The notes beneath the pieces are model-generated. The model did not search any database, had not been told where the DNA came from, and was given only the letters and a program-made list of their open reading frames with translations. This document shows, piece by piece, positions 52,711 through 63,206 of a DNA stretch of 64,000 nt; position 1 is the first letter of the stretch, and each line of letters starts with the position of its first letter. The stretch is from Caulochytrium protostelioides. Lineage: Eukaryota > Chytridiomycota > Caulochytriomycetes > Caulochytriales > Caulochytriaceae. The stretch spans positions 1 through 64,000 of the forward strand of contig ML014207.1 in assembly GCA_003615045.1 (NCBI GenBank), given 5' to 3'. Made by a program: the position numbers and the translations under genes.

Positions 52711-53168
52711 GCACGCCGAGACGGCCAGCTTCCGCGGGCTTGGCCCCGAGGGCTTCGGCGGCTGCATCGAGCGAGAGCTCACGCAGCGCGTGTCCTTCTG
52801 AGCCGGCTGCGAGTCCTTCGACCATGTCTCGGACGGAGCGCCCGCCATCGGGTCCATGTTCACGCGCCATCTGGCCCCACGCCACGGCCACGACCACGGC
52901 TGGCGCCAGTGCCGCTCGCCCCACGAACGGCGGCGCAGGTTCATGCAAAGAAAGGCCCCCCCGATCAAGCACGATTGGACCCTGGCGCCCATTGCATCCC
53001 CCTCGCGATCGCACGGATCAGGCAGCCGGATACCGGACGACGGGCCGGCCTCGAAGCGCGATGCCGTCCAGCATCCCGCGATTCCATGGCCCACGCCTCG
53101 CCCGACCATCGCCAGCGACCGTCCACGTGCGCCTGGCCACGCGCGCCATCGCGCTACGCCGGACCGCG
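52711..53168. other. Sequence between repeat copy 2 and the membrane-protein gene
   Basis: The plus frame is open from 52740 but its product is Arg/Pro/Ser-rich without features. Probably the promoter and leader of the next gene. Confidence 0.4.
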
Positions 53169-54911
53169 ATGTGCGTGCCCGCCCTGCCGCCCGCCGTCCC
53201 CGGAGCCTCGGGGCCCCTGGTGGCGCCGGCGCGCGCAGCCGAAGCCGTCCTGGCCTACGCTGCGCGCTGCTATGCCGTGCAGGCCTATGCGACCGCCTAC
53301 GACGCGTGTGCGGCCGGCCTCCGCTCGCTCTCCACCGCGGCCGAGCAGCCCCACCACACGCCGGAGCCCGGCGAGGCCGGCCGCGCGCTGGCAGACGCCC
53401 GCATCGCGCTCGTAGGCCTGGGCGTGCTTGCGCTCGTCGGGCGATACCATCGCCCAGCGCCGCCCCTCTGCGGGCGGTCGCCGCCGCGGCCATGCCGTCG
53501 ACCGCGGCGTGGACCCAGCGACGATCCGAAAGACGATCCGAAAGACGATCCGAGCGATGATCCGAGCGCCGGGACGGCGGCGCTGGAGCGGGGATTCTGG
53601 GAGGACGCCGCGATGCTATGCGAGCTCGCCGGCGTCGCGCTCGACCCTCCCGCCGCCGCTGCTGCTGCTGCTGCGCCTGGTGTTTCTGCTCCTGCCGTCG
53701 CATCGGCGGTGCGCCTCCACGTGGCGCGGGGCGCGATGCTGCTCGCCTTGGCGCGGAGAGCATCCGCTCCCGCGTCATCCTCCGCGTCCTCGGCAGCGCC
53801 GTCGCTGGTGGACCTCGGTGCCTGCGATCTGTCGCCGGCCGATCTGCAGCGGGTGCAGGCCTTTGTCGAGCCGTGCCTGGCGCCCGCATCGCCCGCATCG
53901 ATAGCGGCGTCGACGAGGGGTGCGCGTTTTCCGGCGACGCCGTACGCCGTCACGCTCGACGTGTACGCGGCCGCCTTCCTGCCCACGTTCGCGCCCTGGC
54001 TGGCCCCCGCGACCGACGCGCGACGCGACCCGGCGCCTCTCGCCGCCGAGAGTGGGACGCCGGTGCCGGTGCCGTCGTCGCCGCCGCCCGATCCCGAGCT
54101 CCAGGGCCTCGAGGCCGCCATGGCGTATCTGCAGCACTACCTCGCCTTGCTTCCGGACGGCCCGGACGCGACTCCGGAAGCTTGCCACGCGGCTGAGCGC
54201 GTAGACGACGACGACGACGACGACCCCACAGATGCGGATGTCGCCGAGAGCGCGGACAGCATCGACGGTGAGGGGCCGGACTGCGAGGCGGAGAGGCGCC
54301 GGCGCCACGCGCACGCGCTGCTGTCCGCGCTGGACGCGCGGCTCCAGCACCACCGTGCGCAACAGCGCCGCGCGGGCCCGCGCGAGGGCGCCGCGTCAGC
54401 GACGGCGTCGGGGTCGGCGTCGGCCGCCGCGTCGCCGTTCACGGGCGTCCCGCCGCGCGCGCCCGCCGCGCCGTCGCTGCCGTCCACGCCGTCCACGCCG
54501 TCCGCGGCGTCGCCCTCCGCGCGCGCGTCCGAGGGCGGTCGGCCTCCGCGGGTCGACGCGCCGTCCGCCGCCGACGCCGGCGCGCCGCCGACCGCGGTGG
54601 CGGTCGCATGGCGCCAGGCGCTGCAGACGGCGCTGGCCGCGTGGCAGCGCGGGGAGCGCGGCGCCCGGCTGGCGCAGTGGGCGGCCGAGGCGCTCGGCGT
54701 CGCCGCGGCGCTGTGGTGCGTGCTGCGGCTCGTGGCGGCGTGGCGGCGTCGTCAGGCGTGGCGGACGCTGCTGGCCGGCCCCGGCGGACGCCCTGGTCGC
54801 CGGCGTCGCGCGCCGGCGGGACAGGATCTGCCGCGCTGGCTACAGGCCACGTGGCATGGGTTCCTGGACCGCGTGGCGGCCACGGCCCGCATGGGGCTGA
54901 CCACCGCCTAG
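53169..54911 (+). CDS. Unknown helical protein with a C-terminal membrane segment
   Basis: From the ATG at 53169 (MCVPALPPAVPG) the product is 580 residues; the frame is open further upstream. The N-terminal region has Ala-rich amphipathic helices of TPR-like look (VLAYAARCYAVQAYATAYDA). A DDPKDDPKDDPSDDPS repeat lies near residue 120, and further helical pairs run to about 350. An acidic stretch and a Pro/Ser/Ala linker follow. One hydrophobic segment near residues 500-525 (LGVAAALWCVLRLVAAW) is followed by Arg clusters and a tail of about 55 residues. This fits a single-pass protein with its N-terminal bulk in the cytosol. A PEX26/PEX15-type peroxisomal anchor has a similar plan, but I see no decisive motif. 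Function is unknown. Confidence 0.5.
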   Translation: MCVPALPPAVPGASGPLVAPARAAEAVLAYAARCYAVQAYATAYDACAAGLRSLSTAAEQPHHTPEPGEAGRALADARIALVGLGVLALVGRYHRPAPPLCGRSPPRPCRRPRRGPSDDPKDDPKDDPSDDPSAGTAALERGFWEDAAMLCELAGVALDPPAAAAAAAAPGVSAPAVASAVRLHVARGAMLLALARRASAPASSSASSAAPSLVDLGACDLSPADLQRVQAFVEPCLAPASPASIAASTRGARFPATPYAVTLDVYAAAFLPTFAPWLAPATDARRDPAPLAAESGTPVPVPSSPPPDPELQGLEAAMAYLQHYLALLPDGPDATPEACHAAERVDDDDDDDPTDADVAESADSIDGEGPDCEAERRRRHAHALLSALDARLQHHRAQQRRAGPREGAASATASGSASAAASPFTGVPPRAPAAPSLPSTPSTPSAASPSARASEGGRPPRVDAPSAADAGAPPTAVAVAWRQALQTALAAWQRGERGARLAQWAAEALGVAAALWCVLRLVAAWRRRQAWRTLLAGPGGRPGRRRRAPAGQDLPRWLQATWHGFLDRVAATARMGLTTA

Positions 54912-55050
54912 CCGTCCCCGCGGTGGCCAACGTGTGGTGACGAATGCCAGTCAGTCGGGCGATGCGATCTCGATCTCGATAAGTCTAGAAGAAGAAGAAG
55001 AAGAAGAAAAAAAGGAATACATGACAGCACGAGACGGAGGCCGGGAGGCC

Positions 55051-55656
55051 TTAGGCGGTTGAGGCGGAGGGAGGCGGAGGGGCATCGGCATCGGCCATCA
55101 CGGCGTCGGCGTCGGCATCCGCGTCCGCTGCGGCGGAGGGCGACGGCGACGGCGACGGCGCCGGCGGCGCGGCCATGCACTGGACGCCGGCGATCGCACC
55201 AGCGCCGGCGCCGGTGCTGCCTGTGGTCGCGGCCAGCAGGGTCTCGACGGCGCCCAGCGTGGCGGTCAGCGCGTGGGCGGAGCGGGCCCGCGCGGCCAGC
55301 GCCTGCCGCGTCGCGTGCGCGCGCCGATACAGCACGCCGTTGAGCCGCGCAAAGTCGTTCAGCACGAGCGCTTCCTTGAGCTCGGACGTCAGGGCCAGCA
55401 GCTGCTCCGCGGCGCGGACGAGGTTGCTTGCGGCGACGGTGGCCTGGTAGCGGTCGGCCTCGAGCGCGAGCGGGGCCTTGAGCACGGGCCCTGCGGCGGC
55501 AGCGCGCGCGAACCCCGCCGCGGCCGGGGCGCTGGGCGTCGTGGTCGGCTGCGCGGCGCGCAGAAGCGTGCCCAGGTTCGCTTCGAGGGCGTCCATCTCC
55601 AGATCGAGGCGCTTGTTGTAGTCCTCCTCGACGACGAGGGCCGAGGTGGCGGCCAT
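55051..55656 (-). CDS. MED22: Mediator complex subunit 22
   Basis: From the ATG at 55654-55656 (MAATSALVVEEDYNKRLDLE) the product is 201 residues, near the usual size. YNKRLD, EMDALEANLGTLLRAA, RYQATVAASNLVRAAEQLL and ELKEALVLNDFARLN follow the Med22/Srb6 pattern: an N-terminal coiled coil, the xAxNxVRAAExLL helix and the LKxxLxLNDF element. Med22 pairs with Med11 in the Mediator head and contacts RNA polymerase II in the nucleus. The C-terminal 60 residues are Ser/Pro/Asp/Ala-rich and not conserved. The frame upstream to 55779 is Arg-rich and probably untranslated. It is divergent from the polyQ gene. Confidence 0.78.
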   Translation of the reverse strand: MAATSALVVEEDYNKRLDLEMDALEANLGTLLRAAQPTTTPSAPAAAGFARAAAAGPVLKAPLALEADRYQATVAASNLVRAAEQLLALTSELKEALVLNDFARLNGVLYRRAHATRQALAARARSAHALTATLGAVETLLAATTGSTGAGAGAIAGVQCMAAPPAPSPSPSPSAAADADADADAVMADADAPPPPSASTA

Positions 55657-56329
55657 GGCGGCAAGCAGGCGCCCGCGGCGCGCGGCGGGAACGGGGAGAG
55701 GCGTCGGAGCGGCGCGCGGGCCGTCGTCACAGGTCGAACGCCGACCGCCAGGAGGGCGGAGGTCGCGGGAGGTGCACACGGCGGCATCACGCGCCGCAGC
55801 GGTGGTCGTGCCGGCGAGACCGCGGCGAGACCCGAGTTATATTTGTCTTGCGCTTGAGGACGCGGGTGCCATGATCGGAAGCGGGCGACGAGGCCATCAG
55901 GGCGGCTCGGCAGCGAGGCAGCGAGGAGCAGACGTCGAGCGGCGCGTGCTGTCGGCCGGCCGATCGTCCGAATGATCCTTCCAAGCGCCGCCATGGCGCG
56001 CGCGCGCGCTCGCTGGGACCCGGCGAAGCGCCGCCGCCGCCGCCGTGGCGCCGCGCGCGCCGCACCCGTGTCGGAGCTGGCGCGGGGCCGCGGCCGAGCA
56101 AGGGCGCAAGGGGCCCGCCGCCGCCGCCGCGAGGGCCGAGGCCGCGCCGACGGCGTGCCGACCGCGCCGCCGCCGACCGTCGCGCGCGCATCGGATCAGC
56201 AGGCCGATACGAGCGTAGAAGGCCTGGCGGCACGTGCGCGTCTCGGCCAGAGGGATGCCGACGACGCCGGCGACCCGAGGCATGGGCCCGCGCCCGCGCG
56301 CCGGGAAGGACCGCCGCCGCCGCCGACGA

Positions 56330-56361
<32 letters not shown>

Positions 56362-56464
56362 CCGACGCCGACGCCCTGTGCCTGCTCGCTCGCTCCGCCG
56401 CCTGTCCGCCGCCTCCTGCCGATTCTCTGCGTGTTCCGCTGTCTCCTGCCCGCGACCTGCCGCC
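55657..56464. other. Divergent intergenic region between MED22 and polyQ genes
   Basis: About 800 bp, with GCCGCC and GACGCCGAC arrays (56028-56050, 56325-56372). Frames on both strands are Arg- or Ala-rich shadows. No gene called. Confidence 0.5.
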
Positions 56465-56809
56465 ATGGCCGAGACGCACGAGGCCCCGCCGTCGGCGGGC
56501 GCAATGGTGCCGATCGCGTATGCGGTGACGGACGACCCGGCGCTGACGGGCGCGCTGCCCGTGGCGGCGAGCACGCCCGTCATGGAGGTCCTCTCCCACG
56601 TCGTCGACGCGACGCGCGAGGTCGCCGACGCGCTGTCGGACCTCGCGGGGATCCCGGTCAAGCTGATCCCGAACGTCGCGTTTCGCCAGACCGCCGCGGC
56701 CAACACGGAGCCGCCGACGTGCCGCGACGCCGCGGACCTCGTGCGCCACGCAGCCCTGCTCGTGCTCTCGCCCGAGCCATCGCTCTGCACGCTGGTGGGC
56801 CACCTGCGC

Positions 56810-56849
<40 letters not shown>

Positions 56850-56992
56850 CCGCCGGCGAGGGGTCTGCCGACGTGGCCCCGCTGCAGGCGGCGCTGCGCC
56901 AGGCCGAGGCGGACCGCGACACGGCGCTGCAGACCATCGACGTGCTCAAGGCCGAGATCGCCTCGCTGCGCGAGAAGACGGCCGCGTCCTAA
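56465..56992 (+). CDS. Small polyQ coiled-coil protein of unknown function
   Basis: From the ATG at 56465 (MAETHEAPPSAG), preceded by CTGCCGCC, the product is 175 residues. Residues 1-110 form a folded-looking region (PVMEVLSHVVDATREVADAL, LIPNVAFRQT, LVRHAALLVLSPEPS). Twelve Gln encoded by CAG follow (56813-56848), then a heptad-like helix (LQAALRQAEADRDTALQTID). The composition is that of a small complex subunit, and its divergent partner encodes Mediator subunit 22, but I recognise no family. Confidence 0.55.
56813..56848 (+). repeat. CAG repeat encoding 12 Gln
   Basis: Twelve consecutive pure CAG codons inside the small coiled-coil gene. Confidence 0.95.
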
Positions 56993-57151
56993 TCGACCCC
57001 TGTCGGATCGCGGGAGCTTGCTGCGGGAAAGCCAGCCATGACGGCGACGGCAGTCGTCATCCAGGCCGCCATCCGGGTCGCCCTCATGGGCGGCCATCTC
57101 TCGCCGGGTTTTGGAGAGCGACCCCGCGCGATCGAGCGTCGACGAGGGATG

Positions 57152-58199
57152 TCAGAGGGGCGGCGGCAGCGATGCGTTCTGCAGCCAGGCGCCGCCCACG
57201 ACCGAGCGGTGGACCGTCTGCTTGAGGGCCCCCGCATCGACGCTGCGGTCGCGCCACGTGGACTTGCGCAGCTTGAGCGGCCGGTTCCCGAGGTACTGCC
57301 CGTCCATCTCGCGCATCGCCTGGGCATAGTCCTTGCTTTCGCGGAAGCTCACGAACCCGTAGCCGCGAGTCTTGTTGGTGCGTTTGTCCCGCACGACGCG
57401 GGCCTTCTGGAACGACGGGTACTTGGAGAACGCCTCGGCGAGCAGCTCGTCGGTGACTTCGTTGCCCAAGTCGCCGCAGAACATGCGGAAATCGGCTGTC
57501 CATCCAGCCATCATCGAACGCGACCACACCCCCATCACCATCATCCGAATCATACGCAACACACAGCATCGCCCACATTCGTGTCCCAACCGCGTATTCC
57601 ATCATCAACCAAACCAAACCAAACCAAACCAAAAAAAAAAAAAGAAGAAGCGTGAGTGGCACTTGCTGGGGCGTGGGGGCAGGGACGTCGTTGTGGCCGC
57701 AGGCAGACGCCCGCCGTGCATGACACTTACTCGCGTCCCACTCGGTCAGCGTTGGGTCGCGCCAGATCTGGCCGCCGGCCACGCGGACACTGGGCTTCGG
57801 CGGCTTGGCGTCCTTGGTGTCGGACGGCGCCTCCGTCGCCGCTGTAGGAGCGGCTGCAGGAGCGGCGGCGGCGGCAGGAGCGGCTGCGGCGGCGGCGGCG
57901 GCGGCGGCGGCGGCAGGGCTCACGCCGGCAAGCCCGCCCAACGGCGCACCCGCGACCCGCACGACCTTCACGGACGACGCCGACGGCACATAGCCTGCCG
58001 GATAGGGCACGGCGCCCTCGGCGGACTCGACGGCGAACCCGGACACGGACGCGGGGTCCACGTAGAGCGACGCGTGGTGCGCCGCGGGGTCCCGCGCGCG
58101 GCGCTTGGCGGCGCGCAGGCCGGCGGTCGCAGCGGCATCGGAGGTCTCGGGCGGCGCGCGCTTGCGCGAAGCGGCGGCCGGCGGCGTGGTGGGGGTCAT
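57152..58199 (-). CDS. RBM42-like RRM RNA-binding protein
   Basis: Two exons: 58199-57731 and 57495-57152, with a 235-nt intron (GTAAGT...CAG, phase 1). The junction restores TEWDATDFRMFCGDLG, matching the conserved run in RBM42 that leads from the IWRDPTLTEWD segment into its RRM. The product is 270 residues. Exon 1 has a basic N-terminus, a poly-Ala tract and VRVAGGQIWRDPTLTEWD. Exon 2 holds one RRM: RNP2-like FRMFCGDLGN and RNP1-like TRGYGFVSF, followed by NRPLKLRKSTWRDR. RBM42 homologues associate with hnRNP K and splicing or stress-granule particles; in fungi the role is little known. The intron contains an AACCA repeat next to an A-tract on the plus strand, giving a strong polypyrimidine run before the acceptor. 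Confidence 0.92.
57496..57730 (-). other. Intron of the RBM42-like gene
   Basis: Donor GTAAGTGTCATG at 57730, acceptor GGACAG ending at 57496. It carries a T-rich and TTTGG repeat stretch in the sense strand near 57600-57645. Confidence 0.88.
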
Positions 58200-58434
58200 C
58201 TCGGCGGCAGCGGCGGCAGCGGCGGCGGCAGCAGCGGCGGCAGCAGCGGCAGCAGCGGGAAGAGTGGGACGGCCGCGCGCAGGTCAGGAAAGAGCGCGCA
58301 CAGCGGTCGACCGGGCCCGACGACCCCGTGGCGCCGCGATCCGCGCGGCGACGGCGGCGCTTGCGTGCTCCCGCCGGGCGGCACGCGTCACGGCCGCGCG
58401 ACGCGTCGACTTGAAGAGCGGCGATGAGCGCTGC

Positions 58435-58472
<38 letters not shown>

Positions 58473-59324
58473 ATCATGGTCGCGACCCCGGCGCCGTGAA
58501 GCCGCTCCTCGACTCCGCCGCGCCGCCTCGCGCGGCGGCGTCGCCCTCGACCCACGCCACACCAAGAAAAGGGTGGCCGGCGCAGCGGCGGCCGTGGCGC
58601 CGGCACGCGCGGCCCTGCGGTGGCCGTCCCGTGACTGTGGGTCGGATCCGCTCGTGGCGCTGGCGCCGCGGGTGCGCGAGCGATCCGCCATGCGATGCGA
58701 TGCTCGGCAATGCTCGGCTCGGCGAGGCGAGGCGAGGCGAGCCGAGGCGAGGCGAGGCCGGAGCCCGGCACCCTCGCCGCGGCGCCGCGCGGCGCTCCAC
58801 GGCCCGGCGGCGTCCCGGCGCGTGATCGCCGCGGTCACGCGACCGCGACGGCTCCGGGCGCCGCGTGGGCTTTCACCGACCGCGGCCGGCGGTCGTTGTT
58901 CCCGCGTGCCGCCGCCAACGCCGCCGCCAACGCCGCCGCCGGCCCGCGGGGAAAGCCGGGGGCCGGCAAGCCGCCCGGGCGGAGCCGCCACCGTTGACGC
59001 CGCGCATCGCGGACAGCGAAGGCTTATATCTTGGGATCTTGCGGACCGGAGCCGATCGCATCGCCCGAGATCGCATCGCATCGCATCCCATCGCATCCCA
59101 TCGCATCGCGCGCATGAATGGAAACGCGCGTCCGAGACCCCCAACCACCGGCGCGCTGACCCCAGAATCCACGCCCGTCTCGCGATCACCGCTGCTGCTG
59201 GCGACTGTGTCCTTGAGACGCGCGCGATCCCCGTCACGGCGAGACCCCTGCTGCTTCGCCTCCGTTGGCGCGATCCCTTGGCGAGACCATCCCTCCCGCG
59301 TCCGCGGCGCTGCTCGCTCGGACC
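58200..59324. other. Divergent intergenic region, RBM42-like and ETF-QO genes
   Basis: No supported gene. Repeats include GGCAGC/GGCGGC arrays (58204-58260), GAGGC pentamers (58724-58757) and GCATC pentamers (59056-59112). CTTATATC at about 59023 is a plausible TATA-like element about 300 bp before the ETF-QO start. Confidence 0.5.
59056..59112. repeat. GCATC/GCATCCCATC pentamer array upstream of ETF-QO
   Basis: Repeated CGCATCGCATC with CCATC variants, about 35 bp downstream of the TATA-like element, so it may lie in the transcribed leader. Confidence 0.8.
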
Positions 59325-61423
59325 ATGTTCATGCACCGCGCCTCGGCGGCCCTCGCCGCCCAGCGCCGTCGCGCCGCTGCCGCTGCCTCCGCCGCCGCCG
59401 CGCTGTCGGCGCGACCGGCATCGACCTTCGCCGTCGCCGCCATCCGCGCTCGCCAGCCTCCCGCGGCCGTCACCCCCGCCGTGGCCCGTGGCCGCCGCGG
59501 CCTCCAGACGCAGCGTCCGCTGATGGCCGACGTGACCGAGGCGATGCCGCCGCCGCCGGCGTCAGGCGAGGCCGCCGAAGCTGAGGCCGAGACCGAGCGC
59601 TTTTCGGAGCAGGTCGACGTCTGCATCGTCGGCGCAGGCCCTGCCGGCCTCTCGGCGGCCATCCGCATCCGCCAACTCGCGATCGCACAGAACAAGGAGA
59701 TCCGCGTGTTTGTCGTCGAGAAGGGCGCCGAAGTGGGTAAGTGGTGCTCGCGGACGTCGCCGAGACCGATGCCTCGGTCGCTGTCAATTTCGGGCATGGC
59801 GCCTGATTCCCCCCGAATGACCGATGCCGGATGGGGCATTGGGAAGACTCACCCTATCTGCTTTCGATCGGATCGCCATGCGATGGCATCACAACCCCTC
59901 GTCTAGGCTCGCATATCATCTCGGGCAACGTGCTCGAGCCCGGTCCGCTGTGGGAGCTGTTCCCGGACTGGAAGGAGCGCAACGCGCCGCTGATTCAGAA
60001 AGCGACGACGGACAAGATGTACTTTCTGACCGAGTCGTCGGCGATCCCGATCCCTCACCCGCCGCAGATGCACAACCGGGGCAACTACATCGTCTCCCTG
60101 AACGACGTCGTCCGCTGGCTCGGCGAGCAGGCCGAGGAGCTTGGCGTGGAGATCTACCCGAGCTTCGCGGGCGCCGAGATCCTCTACCACCCGGACGGGT
60201 CGGTCAAGGGCGTCGCCACCGGCGACATGGGCATCGCCAAGAACGGCACGCGCAAGGACAGCTTCGAGCCCGGCATGGAGATTCACGCCAAAGTGACCCT
60301 CTTTGCGGAGGGCGCGCACGGGTCGCTGACCAAAAAGCTCATCCGCAAGTTCGATCTGCGCAAGCACAGCTCCCCGCAGACGTATGGCCTGGGCCTCAAG
60401 GAAGTGTGGAAGCTCGACCCCGCGAAGCACCAGCCCGGCCTGGTGATGCACGCGATCGGCTGGCCGATGTCCTATGACACCTACGGCGGCTCGTTCATGT
60501 ACCACGGCGCCGAGAACACGTGCCACGTGGGCCTCGTCGTCGGCCTCGACTACAAGAACCCCTACATCCGGCCGTACAGCGAGTTCCAGCGCATGAAGCA
60601 CCACCCCGTGTTTGCCAAGTATCTGGAGGGCGGCGAGCTGCAGTCCTACGGCGCGCGCACGCTCAACGAAGGCGGGCTCCAGAGCATTCCGAAGCTCACG
60701 GTCCCGGGCGCCGCGCTGCTCGGCTGTGCCGCCGGCTTCCTCAACGTGCCCAAGATCAAGGGCACGCACAACGCGATGCGCAGCGGGATGATTGTCGCCG
60801 AGGAAATCATGAAGGCCGCGAGCCGCGAGGACGCGGCCGACGCCGCCACGTGGGACGTGGCGGGCTACGAGGACGCCATCAAGCAGAGCTCGATCTGGAA
60901 GGAGTTGCACCAGGTCCGCAACGTGCGGCCCTCCTTCAACACCCGCCTGGGCCTCTTTGGTGGCGTCGCGTGGTCCGGCCTCGATACGCTCCTCCTGCGC
61001 GGGCACGCGCCGTTCACGTTCCGCCACGACACGCCCGACTATGCCATGACCGAGGAGGCGAGCAAGCACACGCCCATCGAGTACCCGAAGCCCGACGGCA
61101 AGCTCAGCTTCGCTCTGCTGGACAACGTCGCGCGCACCGGCACCGGCCACGAGGAGGACCAGCCCGTGCACCTGCGCCTGAAGCAGGGCCAGGGCCCGCA
61201 CCTGACCAACTCGCTGCCGCGCTTCGCAGGCATCGAGAACAAGTTCTGCCCGGCCGGCGTGTACGAGTACGTCGACGACAGCGCGAACCCGGGCCAGCAG
61301 CGCTTCCAGATCAACGCGAGCAACTGCATCCACTGCAAGACCTGCGATATCAAGGACCCCAACCAGAACATTGACTGGACCGTGCCCGAGGGCGGCGGCG
61401 GCCCCAAATACGTCGGTCTATAA
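59325..61423 (+). CDS. Electron-transfer flavoprotein-ubiquinone oxidoreductase
   Basis: Two exons: 59325-59736 and 59907-61423, with a 170-nt GTAAGT...TAG intron, phase 1. The junction reads [19 protein letters not shown], as in the family. The product is 642 residues (human 617). An Ala/Arg-rich mitochondrial presequence precedes the FAD-binding [20 protein letters not shown]. Further motifs are [27 protein letters not shown]-like [20 protein letters not shown], and the C-terminal 4Fe-4S site with Cys in FCPAGVYEY and [16 protein letters not shown]. It passes electrons from ETF, charged by acyl-CoA and amino-acid dehydrogenases, to ubiquinone in the inner membrane. Its presence indicates mitochondrial beta-oxidation beside the peroxisomal oxidase. 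Confidence 0.95.
59737..59906 (+). other. Intron of the ETF-QO gene
   Basis: Donor GTAAGT at 59737, acceptor CTAG ending at 59906, phase 1. It interrupts the first FAD-binding region right after EKGAEV. Confidence 0.92.
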
Positions 61424-61528
61424 AACCCCTTCTCCCGTGATATATACGTTTAAAAAAAATCCACGCGACCCCGTCTCGTGGAGGCGGCGATGGGTCCGCG
61501 GTCTGCAAGGCGACCCTCCCCAGCGACA

Positions 61529-62387
61529 TCAGGCGCCCACCTGGACACCGAGCGCGCTCCTGCCGAGGGCGCTGGTCCCCGCGGCCCCGGCGGCCTCGGC
61601 AACGCGGCCGGGGGCACCCATGAGCCCGGCCATCCCGACCTCGCACGCATCGGCGGCGGCCGGCCGGCCGGCAGCCCGCAGCGCGCGCGCGAGCTCCGCA
61701 TACGGCGCGGGCCGCGTCCGGTCATCGTCCATCGCGCCGCCGCCGTCCGCGTCCGACGCGTCGGCGTCGGCGGCCGCCGCGAGGGCATCGACGCTGTCCG
61801 GAAAGGGCAGCAGACCCGCGGGCGGCGGCGACGGCGGCGCGGGCGGGAGCCGGCCGCGGGCGTCGGTGTGGGACGCGAGCGACGCGGTGCTCGCCGCGGG
61901 CACGGCCTCGGGGCCGAGACCGAGCCAGGGCGACGCGTCGAGCGGCGGCCGCTCGAGCGCGCGCTGGGCATCGCGCTTCGCGGCCCAAAAGATCTGTCGG
62001 GTGCGTCATCCAAGAAACCATGTCGCATGCAACAAAAAAAAAAAAAAAACAGAGCGGTGAGTCACGAACCACCGCACGGTGCCGCGAGCGCGGGGAGGGT
62101 GTGGCGTGGTTCTTACGCTTTTGGCATAGTCCTGGACCGCGGCGGCATGGTCGCCGCGGCAGACATGGAGGCGCGCCACGAGCGCGTGCCACCAGCTCGT
62201 CAGGCTCGGGTCTACGGGGATCGCCGGCGTCGACGCGGCCATGCCGAGCGCCGCGAGGCCCATCGCCAGCGTCGCGTTCGGGCGGGCCGCCGCCGTGGCC
62301 GAAGCGCCCGCCGCCGCGCCAGCTGCGGGCGGACCGCCGTGGGCGGGCGAGTGGCCGCGGGTCGGCGGCGCGACGGACGCCGGGCCC

Positions 62388-62418
<31 letters not shown>

Positions 62419-63175
62419 CGGCGCCGCTGGGCACGGCGGACGCGCCGGCCGAGGACGCCGCGGTCCGCGCCGGCGATCCGAGCCCTGATACGATGTCCGA
62501 GCCTCCGGCGGAGCCGCCGATCGAGCCGCGCGGGGCCGCCGAGGCCGAGGCGGAGGACACGGCCATCACGGCGGCGCCGACGTCCAGCCCCGCGCCGACG
62601 GCGCCGGCGCGCCGTGCGGCGACAGCCACGAGCGGCAGGCACGCGGCGGCCTCGTCGACGTTGCCGAGGCCCAGGTGCGCCTCGAGGATCGCGAGCCACG
62701 CGACGGCGACGTGGCGCAGCGCGGCGTCGCGGCCCCACGTCGAGAGCACGAGCGCGCCGAGCCCCGTGCCCGCCGTGAGGCGCGCGGCCGGCGCGCCCGG
62801 GCCGGCGGTCGCGGCGACGCCGGCCGTCGAGGTCGTGAACGCCAGCGCGTGCGACGCCGCCGCCAGCGCGACGGCCCAGTCGCGCCGTCGCGCCGCCCGC
62901 ACGGCTTCCCGCGACGCCGTCGCGTGCGCCGTGCGCAGCGCGCGGCGCTGCGCTGCATCCCGCTCGGCCCGCGCCGTGGTCGAGGCGCCGCCGGGCGCGC
63001 CGTCGGCCGCGCGGCGGCGGCTGCCGGTGCTGCCGATCCTGTGCGGCGCGCCGGGGCCCGCGCCGTCGCCGCGGTCGGGGCGGTCCCGGGGCCGCGCGAA
63101 GCGCAGCGCACGCGGCAGGGCGCCGCCGGCGTCGTCGTCGCGGCCGGCGTCGTCGCCGTCGGTCGACACGAGCTT

Positions 63176-63206
<31 letters not shown>

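Noticed and set aside
51838-53415. 525-codon plus frame across the gap
   Set aside because: It passes through 180 N and both copies of the 309-bp repeat, so it is not a real protein.
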